Source: Volvox africanus (taxonomy: Eukaryota > Chlorophyta > Chlorophyceae > Chlamydomonadales > Volvocaceae). From it: a stretch of DNA of 64,000 bases. The notes beneath the pieces were generated by a model that was not told the DNA's origin, did not search any database, and saw only the letters and a list, made by a program, of their open reading frames with translations. Every line of letters starts with the position of its first letter. Position 1 is the first letter of the stretch. The stretch is from NCBI GenBank assembly GCA_030268105.1, contig BSDZ01000003.1, positions 1,178,001 through 1,242,000 of the forward strand, read 5' to 3'. Positions 1 through 12,490 of the stretch are shown one piece after another. A program made the translations under genes and the position numbers.

Positions 1-141
1 TGGCCGAGAGTCGCTGGTTTGATGCCTTCTGGCTGATGATCAGGGCAGGTTCCTGAGAATGAGCCATGCACATTTAAGAATAAATGATGCAATAAGGTCC
101 AGGCAGGCCTGGTCGCATTGCAAATTTCAAATGGTTTGTGC

Positions 142-330
142 TGGCTGAGAGTCTCCGGTTAAATTCCCACTGGCTGATGATCAGGGCAGGTTGTTGAGAG
201 TGCGCAAACATGATGATGATCATGTTGATCATGGCAGAATGTTGAGAGTGAGCCATGCACATTTAAGAATAAATGATGCAATAAGGTCCAGGCAGGCATG
301 GGCGCATTGCAAATCTCAAATGGTTTAGGC
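142..330 (+). repeat. M monomer (189 bp) with a diverged ATG/GAT tract
   Basis: This copy has the M length of 189 bp, but its trinucleotide tract (about 208-233) is interrupted: ATGATGATGATCATGTTGATCATGG instead of an uninterrupted (ATG)6 followed by ATCATGG. The following CAGGTTGTTGAG also reads CAGAATGTTGAG. It is the most diverged tract noted in the left part of the array. Confidence 0.85.
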
Positions 331-458
331 TGGCCAAGAGTTGCCCGTTAGATTCCCAATGGCAGGTTGTTAAGAGTGTGCAATGCACATTTAAGAATAA
401 ATAATGCAATAAGGGCCAGGCAGGCATGGGCGCATTGCAAATTTCAAATGGTTTGGGC
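331..458 (+). repeat. Example of the short (S, 128-bp) satellite monomer
   Basis: This copy runs from TGGCCAAGAG to the base before the next TAGCCGAGGG and measures 128 bp. The next copy (459-586) is also 128 bp. S monomers join the element around CCCGCTGG directly to CAGGTTGTTGAG, without the 13-bp insertion seen in L monomers. Since 128 is not a multiple of three, every S monomer shifts the reading frame, which explains why apparent ORFs in the array are short. Confidence 0.9.
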
Positions 459-586
459 TAGCCGAGGGTCGCCGGTTAGATTCCCGCTGGCAGGTTGTTG
501 AGGGATCGCAATGCACATATACCAATGAATGATGCAAAAAGGGCCAGGCAGGCCTGGGCGCATTGCAAATTTTAACAGGTTTGGGC

Positions 587-727
587 TGGCCGAGAGTCGC
601 TGGTTAGATGCCCGCTGGCTGATGATCAGGTCAGGTTCCTGAGAGTGAGCCATGCACATTTAAGAATAAATGATGCAATTAGGTCCAGGCAGGCCTGGGC
701 GCATTGCAAATTTTAACAGGTTTGGGC
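587..727 (+). repeat. Example of the long (L, 141-bp) satellite monomer
   Basis: This 141-bp copy differs from the S form by 13 extra bases (CTGATGATCAGGG) before the CAGGTT element. The extra bases contain the perfect 11-nt dyad CTGAT-G-ATCAG. Many L monomers carry CAGGTTCCTGAG rather than CAGGTTGTTGAG and GGTTAGATGCCC rather than GGTTAGATTCCC, so insertion and nearby substitutions tend to travel together. The length is a multiple of three, so frames stay open across runs of L and M monomers. Confidence 0.9.
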
Positions 728-995
728 TAGCCGAGATTCACCGGTTAGATTTCCGCTGGCAGGTTGTTGAGAGTGCGCAATGCACATATACCAATTAATG
801 ATGCAATAAGGGCCAGGCAGGCCTGGGCGCATTGCAAATTTTAACAGGTTTGGCTTGCCGAGAGTCGCTGGTTAGATGCCCGCTGGCTGATGATCAGGGC
901 AGGTTCCTGAGAGTGAGCCATGCACATTAAAGAATAAATGATGCAATAAGGGTCAGTCAGGCCTGAAAGCATTGCAAATATAAACAGGTTTGGGC

Positions 996-1123
996 TGGCC
1001 GAGAGTCACCGGTTAGATTCCCGCATGCAGGTTGTTGAGAGTGCGCAATGCACATATACCAATTAATGATGCAATAAGGGCCAGGCAGGCCTGGGCGCAT
1101 TGCAAATTTTAACAGGTTTGGGC
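996..1123 (+). repeat. S-monomer subtype with a GCATGC site
   Basis: This 128-bp copy has CCCGCATGCAGG where other S monomers have CCCGCTGGCAGG. It usually follows an L monomer whose core is altered to GGTCAGTCAGGCCTGAAAGC, as here just upstream. The pair is seen again near 2469, 4642, 6690, 7939 and elsewhere, so this dimer is amplified as a unit. Confidence 0.85.
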
Positions 1124-1717
1124 TGGCCGAGAGTCGCTGGTTAGATGCCCGCTGGCTGATGATCAGGGCAGGTTCCTGAGAGTGAGCCATGCACATTTAA
1201 GAATAAATGATGCAATAAGGTCCAGGCAGGCCTGGGCGCATTGCAAATTTTAACAGGTTTTGGCCAGCGGAGAGTCACCGGTTAGATTTCCGCTGGCAGG
1301 TTGTTGAGGGTATGCAATGCACATATACCAATTAATGATGCAATAAGGGCAAGGCAGGCCTGGGCGCATTGCAAATTTCAATAGGTTTGGGCTGGCTGAG
1401 AGTCGCTGGTTAGATGCCCGCTGGCTGATGATCAGGGCAGGTTCCTGAGAGTGAGCCATGCACATTTAAGAATAAATGATGCAATAAGGGCCAGTCAGAC
1501 CTGAAAGCATTGCAAATATAAACAGGTTTGGACTGGCCGAAAGTCACCGGTTAGATTCCCTCATGCAGGTTGTTGAGAGTGCGCAATGCACATATACCAA
1601 TTTATGATGCAATTAGGGCCAGGCAGGCCTGGGCGCATTGCAAATATTAACAGGTTTGGGCTGGCCGAGAGTCGCCGGTTAGATTCCTACTGGCTGATGA
1701 TCAGGGCAGGTTGTTGA

Positions 1718-4700
1718 GAGTGAACCATGCACATGTAAGAATAAATGATGCAATAAGGTCCAGGCAGGCCTGGGCGCATTGCAAATTTTAAATGGTATAG
1801 GCTGGCCGAGAGTCGCCCGTTAGATTCCCGATGGCAGGTTGTTAAGAGTGCGCAATGCACATTTAAGAATAAATGATGCAATAAGGGCCAGGCTGGCCTC
1901 GGCGCATTGCAAATATAAACATGTTTGGGCTGGCCGAAAGTCACCGGTTAGATTCCCGCATGCAGGTTGTTGAGAGTGCGCAATGCACATATACCAATGA
2001 ATGATGCAATAAGGGCCAGGCAGGCCTGGGCGCATTTCAACTTTCAATAGGTTTGGGCTGGCCGAGAGTCGCTTGTTAGATTTCCGCTGGCAGGTTGTTG
2101 AGGGTATGCAATGCACATATACCAATTTATGATGCAATAAGGGCCAGGCAGGCCTGGGCGCATTGCAAATTTTAACAGGTTTTGGCTGGCCGAGAGTCGC
2201 TGGTTAGATGCCCGCTGGCTGATGATCAGGGCAGGTTCCTGAGAGTGAGCCATGCACATTTAAGAATAAATGATGCAATTAGGTCCAGGCAGGCCTGGGC
2301 GCATTGCAAATTTTAACAGGTTTGGGCTAGCCGAGATTCACTGGTTAGATGCCCGCTGGCTGATGATCAGGGCAGGTTCCTGAGAGTGAGCCATGCACAT
2401 TAAAGAATAAATGATGCAATAAGGGTCAGTCAGGCCTGAAAGCATTGCAAATATAAACAGGTTTGGGCTGGCCGAGAGTCACCGGTTAGATTCCCGCATG
2501 CAGGTTGTTGAGAGTGCGCAATGCACATATACCAATTAATGATGCAATAAGGGCCAGGCAGGCCTGGGCGCATTGCAAATTTTAACAGGTTTGGGCTGGC
2601 CGAGAGTCGCTGGTTAGATGCCCGCTGGCTGATGATCAGGGCAGGTTCCTGAGAGTGAGCCATGCACATTTAAGAATAAATGATGCAATAAGGTCCAGGC
2701 AGGCCTGGGCGCATTGCAAATTTTAACAGGTTTTGGCCAGCGGAGAGTATCCGGTTAGATTTCCGCTGGCAGGTTGTTGAGGGTATGCAATGCACATATA
2801 CCAATTAATGATGCAATAAGGGCCAGGCAGGCCTGGGCGCATTGCAAATTTCAATAGGTTTGGGCTGGCTGAGAGTCGCTGGTTAGATGCCCGCTGGCTG
2901 ATGATCAGGGCAGGTTCCTGAGAGTGAGCCATGCACATTTAAGAATAAATGATGCAATAAGGGCCAGTCAGACCTGAAAGCATTGCAAATATAAACAGGT
3001 TTGGACTGGCCGAAAGTCACCGGTTAGATTCCCGCATGCAGGTTGTTGAGAGTGAACCATGCACATGTAAGAATAAATGATTCAATATGCTCCAGGCAGG
3101 CCTGGGCGCATTGCAAATTTCAAATGGTTTGGGCTGGCCGAGAGTCGCCGGTTAAATTCCCACTGGCTAATGATCAGGGCAGGTTGTTGAGAGTGAACCA
3201 TGCACATGTAAGAATAAATGATGCAATAAGGTCCAGGCAGGCATGGGCGCATTGCAAATCTCAAATGGTATAGGCTGGCCGAGAGTCGCCCGTTAGATTC
3301 CCGATGGCAGGTTGTTAAGAGTGCGCAATGCACATTTAAGAATAAATGATGCAATAAGGGCCAGGCTGGCCTCGGCGCATTGCAAATATAAACAGGTTTG
3401 GGCTGGCCGAAAGTCACCGGTTAGATTCCCGCATGCAGGTTGTTGAGAGTGCGCAATGCACATATACCAATGAATGATGCAATAAGGGCCAGGCAGGCCT
3501 GGGCGCATTTCAACTTTCAATAGGTTTGGGCTGGCCGAGAGTCGCTTGTTAGATTTCCGCTGGCAGGTTGTTGAGGGTATGCAATGCACATATACCAATT
3601 TATGATGCAATAAGGGCCAGGCAGGCCTGGGCGCATTGCAAATTTAAACAGGTTTTGGCTGGCGGAGAGTCGCTGGTTAGATGCCCGCTGGCTGATGATC
3701 AGGGCAGGTTGTTGAGAGTGCGCAAACATGATGATGATGATGATGATCATGGCAGGTTGTTGAGAGTGAACCATGCACATGTAAGAATAAATGATGCAAT
3801 AAGGTCCAGGCAGGCATGGGCGCATTGCAAATCTCAAATGGTATAGGCTGGCCGAGAGTCGCCCGTTAGATTCCCGATGGCAGGTTGTTAAGAGTGCGCA
3901 ATGCACATTTAAGAATAAATGATGCAATAAGGGCCAGGCTGGCCTCGGCGCATTGCAAATATAAACATGTTTGGGCTGGCCGAAAGTCACCGGTTAGATT
4001 CCCGCATGCAGGTTGTTGAGAGTGCGCAATGCACATATACCAATGAATGATGCAATAAGGGCCAGGCAGGCCTGGGCGCATTTCAACTTTCAATAGGTTT
4101 GGGCTGGCCGAGAGTCGCTTGTTAGATTTCCGCTGGCAGGTTGTTGAGGGTATGCAATGCACATATACCAATTTATGATGCAATAAGGGCCAGGCAGGCC
4201 TGGGCGCATTGCAAATTTTAACAGGTTTTGGCTGGCCGAGAGTCGCTGGTTAGATGCCCGCTGGCTGATGATCAGGGCAGGTTCCTGAGAGTGAGCCATG
4301 CACATTTAAGAATAAATGATGCAATTAGGTCCAGGCAGGCCTGGGCGCATTGCAAATTTTAACAGGTTTGGGCTAGCCGAGATTCACTGGTTAGATTTCC
4401 GCTGGCAGGTTGTTGAGAGTGCGCAATGCACATATACCAATTAATGATGCAATAAGGGCCAGGCAGGCCTGGGCGCATTGCAAATTTTAACAGGTTTGGC
4501 TTGCCGAGAGTCGCTGGTTAGATGCCCGCTGGCTGATGATCAGGGCAGGTTCCTGAGAGTGAGCCATGCACATTAAAGAATAAATGATGCAATAAGGGTC
4601 AGTCAGGCCTGAAAGCATTGCAAATATAAACAGGTTTGGGCTGGCCGAGAGTCACCGGTTAGATTCCCGCATGCAGGTTGTTGAGAGTGCGCAATGCACA

Positions 4701-5936
4701 TATACCAATTAATGATGCAATAAGGGCCAGGCAGGCCTGGGCGCATTGCAAATTTTAACAGGTTTGGGCTGGCCGAGAGTCGCTGGTTAGATGCCCGCTG
4801 GCTGATGATCAGGGCAGGTTCCTGAGAGTGAGCCATGCACATTTAAGAATAAATGATGCAATAAGGTCCAGGCAGGCCTGGGCGCATTGCAAATTTTAAC
4901 AGGTTTTGGCCAGCGGAGAGTATCCGGTTAGATTTCCGCTGGCAGGTTGTTGAGGGTATGCAATGCACATATACCAATTAATGATGCAATAAGGGCCAGG
5001 CAGGCCTGGGCGCATTGCAAATTTCAATAGGTTTGGGCTGGCTGAGAGTCGCTGGTTAGATGCCCGCTGGCTGATGATCAGGGCAGGTTCCTGAGAGTGA
5101 GCCATGCACATTTAAGAATAAATGATGCAATAAGGGCCAGTCAGACCTGAAAGCATTGCAAATATAAACAGGTTTGGACTGGCCGAAAGTCACCGGTTAG
5201 ATTCCCGCATGCAGGTTGTTGAGAGTGAACCATGCACATGTAAGAATAAATGATTCAATATGCTCCAGGCAGGCCTGGGCGCATTGCAAATTTCAAATGG
5301 TTTGGGCTGGCCGAGAGTCGCCGGTTAAATTCCCACTGGCTAATGATCAGGGCAGGTTGTTGAGAGTGAACCATGCACATGTAAGAATAAATGATGCAAT
5401 AAGGTCCAGGCAGGCATGGGCGCATTGCAAATCTCAAATGGTATAGGCTGGCCGAGAGTCGCCCGTTAGATTCCCGATGGCAGGTTGTTAAGAGTGCGCA
5501 ATGCACATTTAAGAATAAATGATGCAATAAGGGCCAGGCTGGCCTCGGCGCATTGCAAATATAAACAGGTTTGGGCTGGCCGAAAGTCACCGGTTAGATT
5601 CCCGCATGCAGGTTGTTGAGAGTGCGCAATGCACATATACCAATGAATGATGCAATAAGGGCCAGGCAGGCCTGGGCGCATTTCAACTTTCAATAGGTTT
5701 GGGCTGGCCGAGAGTCGCTTGTTAGATTTCCGCTGGCAGGTTGTTGAGGGTATGCAATGCACATATACCAATTTATGATGCAATAAGGGCCAGGCAGGCC
5801 TGGGCGCATTGCAAATTTAAACAGGTTTTGGCTGGCGGAGAGTCGCTGGTTAGATGCCCGCTGGCTGATGATCAGGGCAGGTTGTTGAGAGTGCGCAAAC
5901 ATGATGATGATGATGATGATCATGGCAGGTTGTTGA
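1718..5936 (+). repeat. Tandem segmental duplication of about 2.05-2.17 kb
   Basis: The segment 1718-3763 is followed by a near copy at 3764-5936. Matching landmarks lie 2046 bp apart before the hybrid monomer (1820/3866, 2044/4090) and 2173 bp apart after it (2430/4603, 2723/4896, 3043/5216, 3293/5466). Both copies start at GTGAACCATGCACATG, directly after an M monomer or the equivalent position, which suggests the M tract region lay at the duplication junction. Confidence 0.8.
2328..2468 (+). repeat. Hybrid monomer from a one-monomer deletion
   Basis: This 141-bp monomer begins like the S copy at 728 (TAGCCGAGATTCAC) and then switches to the L-type GGTTAGATGCCCGCTGG found one monomer further on. 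Related blocks near 4377 and 7675 keep both monomers separately. Loss of one repeat by exchange between neighbouring monomers explains it and accounts for offsets of 2046 and 2173 bp on either side when this block is compared with the next. Confidence 0.75.
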
Positions 5937-8900
5937 GAGTGAGCTATGCACATTTAAGAATAAATGATGCAATTAGGGCCAGGCAGGCCTGGGCGCATTG
6001 TAAATATTAACAGGTTTGGGCTGGCCGAGAGTCGCCGATTAGATTCCTACTGGCTGATGATCAGGGCAGGTTGTTGAGAGTGAACCATGCTCATGTAAGA
6101 ATAAATGATGCAATAAGGTTCAGGCAGGCATGGGCGCATTGCAAATTTCAAATGGTTTAGGCTGGCCGAGAGTCGCCCATTAGATTCCCGATGGAAGGTT
6201 GTTAAGAGTGCGCAATGCACATTTAAGAATAAATGATGCAATAAGGGCCAGGCTGGCCTCGGCGCATTGCAAATATAAACATGTTTGGGCTAGCCAAGGG
6301 TCGCCGGTTAGATTCCCACTGGCAGGTTGTTGAGGGTTCGCAATGCACATATACCAATGAATGATGCAATAAGGTCCAGGCAGGCCTGGGCGCATTTCAA
6401 CTTTCAATAGGTTTGGGCTGGCCGAGAGTCGCTGGTTAGATGCCCGCATGCAGGTTGTTGAGAGTGCGCAATGCACATATACCAATTAATGATGCAATAA
6501 GGGCCAGGCAGGCCTGGGCGCATTGCAATTTTCAATAGGTTTGGGCTGGCCGAGAGTCGCTGGTTAGATTCCTACTGGCTGATGATCAGGGCAGGTTCCT
6601 GAAAGTGAGCCATGCACATTTAAGAATAAATGATGCAATAAGGGTCAGTCAGGCCTGAAAGCATTGCAAATATAAACAGGTTTGGGCTTGCCGAGAGTCA
6701 CCGGTTAGATTCCCGCATGCAGGTTGTTGAGAGTGCGCAATGCACATATACCAACTAATGATGCAATAAGGGCCAGGCAGGCCTGGGCGCATTGCAAATT
6801 TTAACATGTTTGGGCTGGCCGAGAATCGCTGGTTAGATGCCCGCTGGCTGATGATCAGGGCAGGTTCCTGAGAGTGAGCCATGCATATTAAAGAATAAAT
6901 GATGCAATTAGGTCCAGGCAGGCATGGGCGCATTGCAAATTTCAAATGGTTTGTGCTGGCCGAGAGTATCCGGTTAAATTCCCACTGGCTGATGATCAGG
7001 GCAGGTTGTTGAGAGTGCGCAAACATGATGATGATGATGATGATCATGGCAGGTTGTTGAGAGTGAACCATGCACATGTAAGAATAAATGATGCAATAAG
7101 GTCCAGGCAGGCATGGGCGCATTGCAAATCTCAAATGGTATAGGCTGGCCGAGAGTCGCCCGTTAGATTCCCGATGGCAGGTTGTTAAGAGTGCGCAATG
7201 CACATTTAAGAATAAATGATGCAATAAGGGCCAGGCTGGCCTCGGCGCATTGCAAATATAAACATGTTTGGGCTGGCCGAAAGTCACCGGTTAGATTCCC
7301 GCATGCAGGTTGTTGAGAGTGCGCAATGCACATATACCAATGAATGATGCAATAAGGGCCAGGCAGGCCTGGGCGCATTTCAACTTTCAATAGGTTTGGG
7401 CTGGCCGAGAGTCGCTTGTTAGATTTCCGCTGGCAGGTTGTTGAGGGTTCGCAATGCACATATACCAATTTATGATGCAATAAGGGCCAGGCAGGCCTGG
7501 GCGCATTGCAAATTTTAACAGGTTTTGGCTGGCCGAGAGTCGCTGGTTAGATGCCCGCTGGCTGATGATCAGGGCAGGTTCCTGAGAGTGAGCCATGCAC
7601 ATTTAAGAATAAATGATGCAATTAGGTCCAGGCAGGCCTGGGCGCATTGCAAATTTTAACAGGTTTGGGCTAGCCGAGATTCACTGGTTAGATTTCCGCT
7701 GGCAGGTTGTTGAGAGTGCGCAATGCACATATACCAATTAATGATGCAATAAGGGCCAGGCAGGCCTGGGCGCATTGCAAATTTTAACAGGTTTGGCTTG
7801 CCGAGAGTCGCTGGTTAGATGCCCGCTGGCTGATGATCAGGGCAGGTTCCTGAGAGTGAGCCATGCACATTAAAGAATAAATGATGCAATAAGGGTCAGT
7901 CAGGCCTGAAAGCATTGCAAATATAAACAGGTTTGGGCTGGCCGAGAGTCACCGGTTAGATTCCCGCATGCAGGTTGTTGAGAGTGCGCAATGCACATAT
8001 ACCAATTAATGATGCAATAAGGGCCAGGCAGGCCTGGGCGCATTGCAAATTTTAACAGGTTTGGGCTGGCCGAGAGTCGCTGGTTAGATGCCCGCTGGCT
8101 GATGATCAGGGCAGGTTCCTGAGAGTGAGCCATGCACATTTAAGAATAAATGATGCAATAAGGTCCAGGCAGGCCTGGGCGCATTGCAAATTTTAACAGG
8201 TTTTGGCCAGCGGAGAGTATCCGGTTAGATTTCCGCTGGCAGGTTGTTGAGGGTATGCAATGCACATATACCAATTAATGATGCAATAAGGGCCAGGCAG
8301 GCCTGGGCGCATTGCAAATTTCAATAGGTTTGGGCTGGCTGAGAGTCGCTGGTTAGATGCCCGCTGGCTGATGATCAGGGCAGGTTCCTGAGAGTGAGCC
8401 ATGCACATTTAAGAATAAATGATGCAATAAGGGCCAGTCAGACCTGAAAGCATTGCAAATATAAACAGGTTTGGACTGGCCGAAAGTCACCGGTTAGATT
8501 CCCGCATGCAGGTTGTTGAGAGTGAACCATGCACATGTAAGAATAAATGATTCAATATGCTCCAGGCAGGCCTGGGCGCATTGCAAATTTCAAATGGTTT
8601 GGGCTGGCCGAGAGTCGCCGGTTAAATTCCCACTGGCTAATGATCAGGGCAGGTTGTTGAGAGTGAACCATGCACATGTAAGAATAAATGATGCAATAAG
8701 GTCCAGGCAGGCATGGGCGCATTGCAAATCTCAAATGGTATAGGCTGGCCGAGAGTCGCCCGTTAGATTCCCGATGGCAGGTTGTTAAGAGTGCGCAATG
8801 CACATTTAAGAATAAATGATGCAATAAGGGCCAGGCTGGCCTCGGCGCATTGCAAATATAAACAGGTTTGGGCTGGCCGAAAGTCACCGGTTAGATTCCC

Positions 8901-10190
8901 GCATGCAGGTTGTTGAGAGTGCGCAATGCACATATACCAATGAATGATGCAATAAGGGCCAGGCAGGCCTGGGCGCATTTCAACTTTCAATAGGTTTGGG
9001 CTGGCCGAGAGTCGCTTGTTAGATTTCCGCTGGCAGGTTGTTGAGGGTATGCAATGCACATATACCAATTTATGATGCAATAAGGGCCAGGCAGGCCTGG
9101 GCGCATTGCAAATTTAAACAGGTTTTGGCTGGCGGAGAGTCGCTGGTTAGATGCCCGCTGGCTGATGATCAGGGCAGGTTGTTGAGAGTGCGCAAACATG
9201 ATGATGATGATGATGATCATGGCAGGTTGTTGAGAGTGAGCTATGCACATTTAAGAATAAATGATGCAATTAGGGCCAGGCAGGCCTGGGCGCATTGCAA
9301 ATATTAACAGGTTTGGGCTGGCCGAGAGTCGCCGATTAGATTCCTACTGGCTGATGATCAGGGCAGGTTGTTGAGAGTGAACCATGCACATGTAAGAATA
9401 AATGATGCAATAAGGTTCAGGCAGGCATGGGCGCATTGCAAATTTCAAATGGTTTAGGCTGGCCGAGAGTCGCCCATTAGATTCCCGATGGAAGGTTGTT
9501 AAGAGTGCGCAATGCACATTTAAGAATAAATGATGCAATAAGGGCCAGGCTGGCCTCGGCGCATTGCAAATATAAACATGTTTGGGCTAGCCAAGGGTCG
9601 CCGGTTAGATTCCCACTGGCAGGTTGTTGAGGGTTCGCAATGCACATATACCAATGAATGATGCAATAAGGTCCAGGCAGGCCTGGGCGCATTTCAACTT
9701 TCAATAGGTTTGGGCTGGCCGAGAGTCGCTGGTTAGATGCCCGCATGCAGGTTGTTGAGAGTGCGCAATGCACATATACCAATTAATGATGCAATAAGGG
9801 CCAGGCAGGCCTGGGCGCATTGCAATTTTCAATAGGTTTGGGCTGGCCGAGAGTCGCTGGTTAGATTCCTACTGGCTGATGATCAGGGCAGGTTCCTGAA
9901 AGTGAGCCATGCACATTTAAGAATAAATGATGCAATAAGGGTCAGTCAGGCCTGAAAGCATTGCAAATATAAACAGGTTTGGGCTTGCCGAGAGTCACCG
10001 GTTAGATTCCCGCATGCAGGTTGTTGAGAGTGCGCAATGCACATATACCAACTAATGATGCAATAAGGGCCAGGCAGGCCTGGGCGCATTGCAAATTTTA
10101 ACATGTTTGGGCTGGCCGAGAATCGCTGGTTAGATGCCCGCTGGCTGATGATCAGGGCAGGTTCCTGAGAGTGAGCCATGCACATTTAAG
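3764..10190 (+). repeat. Tandem segmental duplication of 3297 bp
   Basis: The segment 3764-7060 recurs at 7061 to about 10190 with constant 3297-bp spacing of landmarks (3866/7163, 4090/7387, 4603/7900, 5216/8513, 5741/9038, 6180/9477, 6649/9946). The copies differ by very few bases when read by eye. As in the preceding duplication, the junction at 7061 follows a GAT-tract monomer. The similarity ends near 10170, where the second copy switches to another block. Confidence 0.82.
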
Positions 10191-12490
10191 AATAAATGAT
10201 GCAATAAGGGTCAGTAAGACCTGAAAGCATTGCAAATATAAACAGGTTTGGGCTGGCCGAGAGTCACCGGTTAGATTCCCGCATGCAGGTTGTTGAGAGT
10301 GCGCAATGCACATATACCAATTAATGATGCAATAAGGGCCAGGCAGGCCTGGGCGCATTGCAAATTTTAACAGGTTTGGGCTGGCCGAGAGTCGCTGGTT
10401 AGATGCCCGCTGGCTGATGATCAGGGCAGGTTCCTGAGAGTGAGCCATGCACATTTAAGAATAAATGATGCAATAAGGTCCAGGCAGGCCTGGGCGCATT
10501 GCAAATTTTAACAGGTTTTGGCCAGCGGAGAGTATCCGGTTAGATTTCCGCTGGCAGGTTGTTGAGGGTATGCAATGCACATATACCAATTAATGATGCA
10601 ATAAGGGCCAGGCAGGCCTGGGCGCATTGCAAATTTCAATAGGTTTGGGCTGGCTGAGAGTCGCTGGTTAGATGCCCGCTGGCTGATGATCAGGGCAGGT
10701 TCCTGAGAGTGAGCCATGCACATTTAAGAATAAATGATGCAATAAGGGCCAGTCAGACCTGAAAGCATTGCAAATATAAACAGGTTTGGACTGGCCGAAA
10801 GTCACCGGTTAGATTCCCGCATGCAGGTTGTTGAGAGTGAACCATGCACATGTAAGAATAAATGATTCAATATGCTCCAGGCAGGCCTGGGCGCATTGCA
10901 AATTTCAAATGGTTTGGGCTGGCCGAGAGTCGCCGGTTAAATTCCCACTGGCTAATGATCAGGGCAGGTTGTTGAGAGTGAACCATGCACATGTAAGAAT
11001 AAATGATGCAATAAGGTCCAGGCAGGCATGGGCGCATTGCAAATCTCAAATGGTATAGGCTGGCCGAGAGTCGCCCGTTAGATTCCCGATGGCAGGTTGT
11101 TAAGAGTGCGCAATGCACATTTAAGAATAAATGATGCAATAAGGGCCAGGCTGGCCTCGGCGCATTGCAAATATAAACAGGTTTGGGCTGGCCGAAAGTC
11201 ACCGGTTAGATTCCCGCATGCAGGTTGTTGAGAGTGCGCAATGCACATATACCAATGAATGATGCAATAAGGGCCAGGCAGGCCTGGGCGCATTTCAACT
11301 TTCAATAGGTTTGGGCTGGCCGAGAGTCGCTTGTTAGATTTCCGCTGGCAGGTTGTTGAGGGTATGCAATGCACATATACCAATTTATGATGCAATAAGG
11401 GCCAGGCAGGCCTGGGCGCATTGCAAATTTAAACAGGTTTTGGCTGGCGGAGAGTCGCTGGTTAGATGCCCGCTGGCTGATGATCAGGGCAGGTTGTTGA
11501 GAGTGCGCAAACATGATGATGATGATGATGATCATGGCAGGTTGTTGAGAGTGAGCTATGCACATTTAAGAATAAATGATGCAATTAGGGCCAGGCAGGC
11601 CTGGGCGCATTGCAAATATTAACAGGTTTGGGCTGGCCGAGAGTCGCCGATTAGATTCCTACTGGCTGATGATCAGGGCAGGTTGTTGAGAGTGAACCAT
11701 GCACATGTAAGAATAAATGATGCAATAAGGTTCAGGCAGGCATGGGCGCATTGCAAATTTCAAATGGTTTAGGCTGGCCGAGAGTCGCCCATTAGATTCC
11801 CGATGGAAGGTTGTTAAGAGTGCGCAATGCACATTTAAGAATAAATGATGCAATAAGGGCCAGGCTGGCCTCGGCGCATTGCAAATATAAACATGTTTGG
11901 GCTAGCCAAGGGTCGCCGGTTAGATTCCCACTGGCAGGTTGTTGAGGGTTCGCAATGCACATATACCAATGAATGATGCAATAAGGTCCAGGCAGGCCTG
12001 GGCGCATTTCAACTTTCAATAGGTTTGGGCTGGCCGAGAGTCGCTGGTTAGATGCCCGCATGCAGGTTGTTGAGAGTGCGCAATGCACATATACCAATTA
12101 ATGATGCAATAAGGGCCAGGCAGGCCTGGGCGCATTGCAATTTTCAATAGGTTTGGGCTGGCCGAGAGTCGCTGGTTAGATTCCTACTGGCTGATGATCA
12201 GGGCAGGTTCCTGAAAGTGAGCCATGCACATTTAAGAATAAATGATGCAATAAGGGTCAGTCAGGCCTGAAAGCATTGCAAATATAAACAGGTTTGGGCT
12301 TGCCGAGAGTCACCGGTTAGATTCCCGCATGCAGGTTGTTGAGAGTGCGCAATGCACATATACCAACTAATGATGCAATAAGGGCCAGGCAGGCCTGGGC
12401 GCATTGCAAATTTTAACATGTTTGGGCTGGCCGAGAATCGCTGGTTAGATGCCCGCTGGCTGATGATCAGGGCAGGTTCCTGAGAGTGAG
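7880..12490 (+). repeat. Tandem segmental duplication of 2315 bp
   Basis: Landmarks at 8193, 8513, 8763, 8987, 9344, 9477 and 9946 recur exactly 2315 bp further on (10508, 10828, 11078, 11302, 11659, 11792, 12261). The two copies run about 7880-10194 and 10195-12490. The unit overlaps the second copy of the 3297-bp duplication, so it is a later event nested in the earlier one. The stretch after about 12480 again resembles 6870-7040. Confidence 0.8.

Noticed and set aside
6649..7287. Longest satellite ORF (212 codons, minus strand) as a possible repeat protein
   Set aside because: It is a run of frame-preserving monomers. The same peptide fragments recur on both strands, no domain or start context is seen, and S monomers break it.
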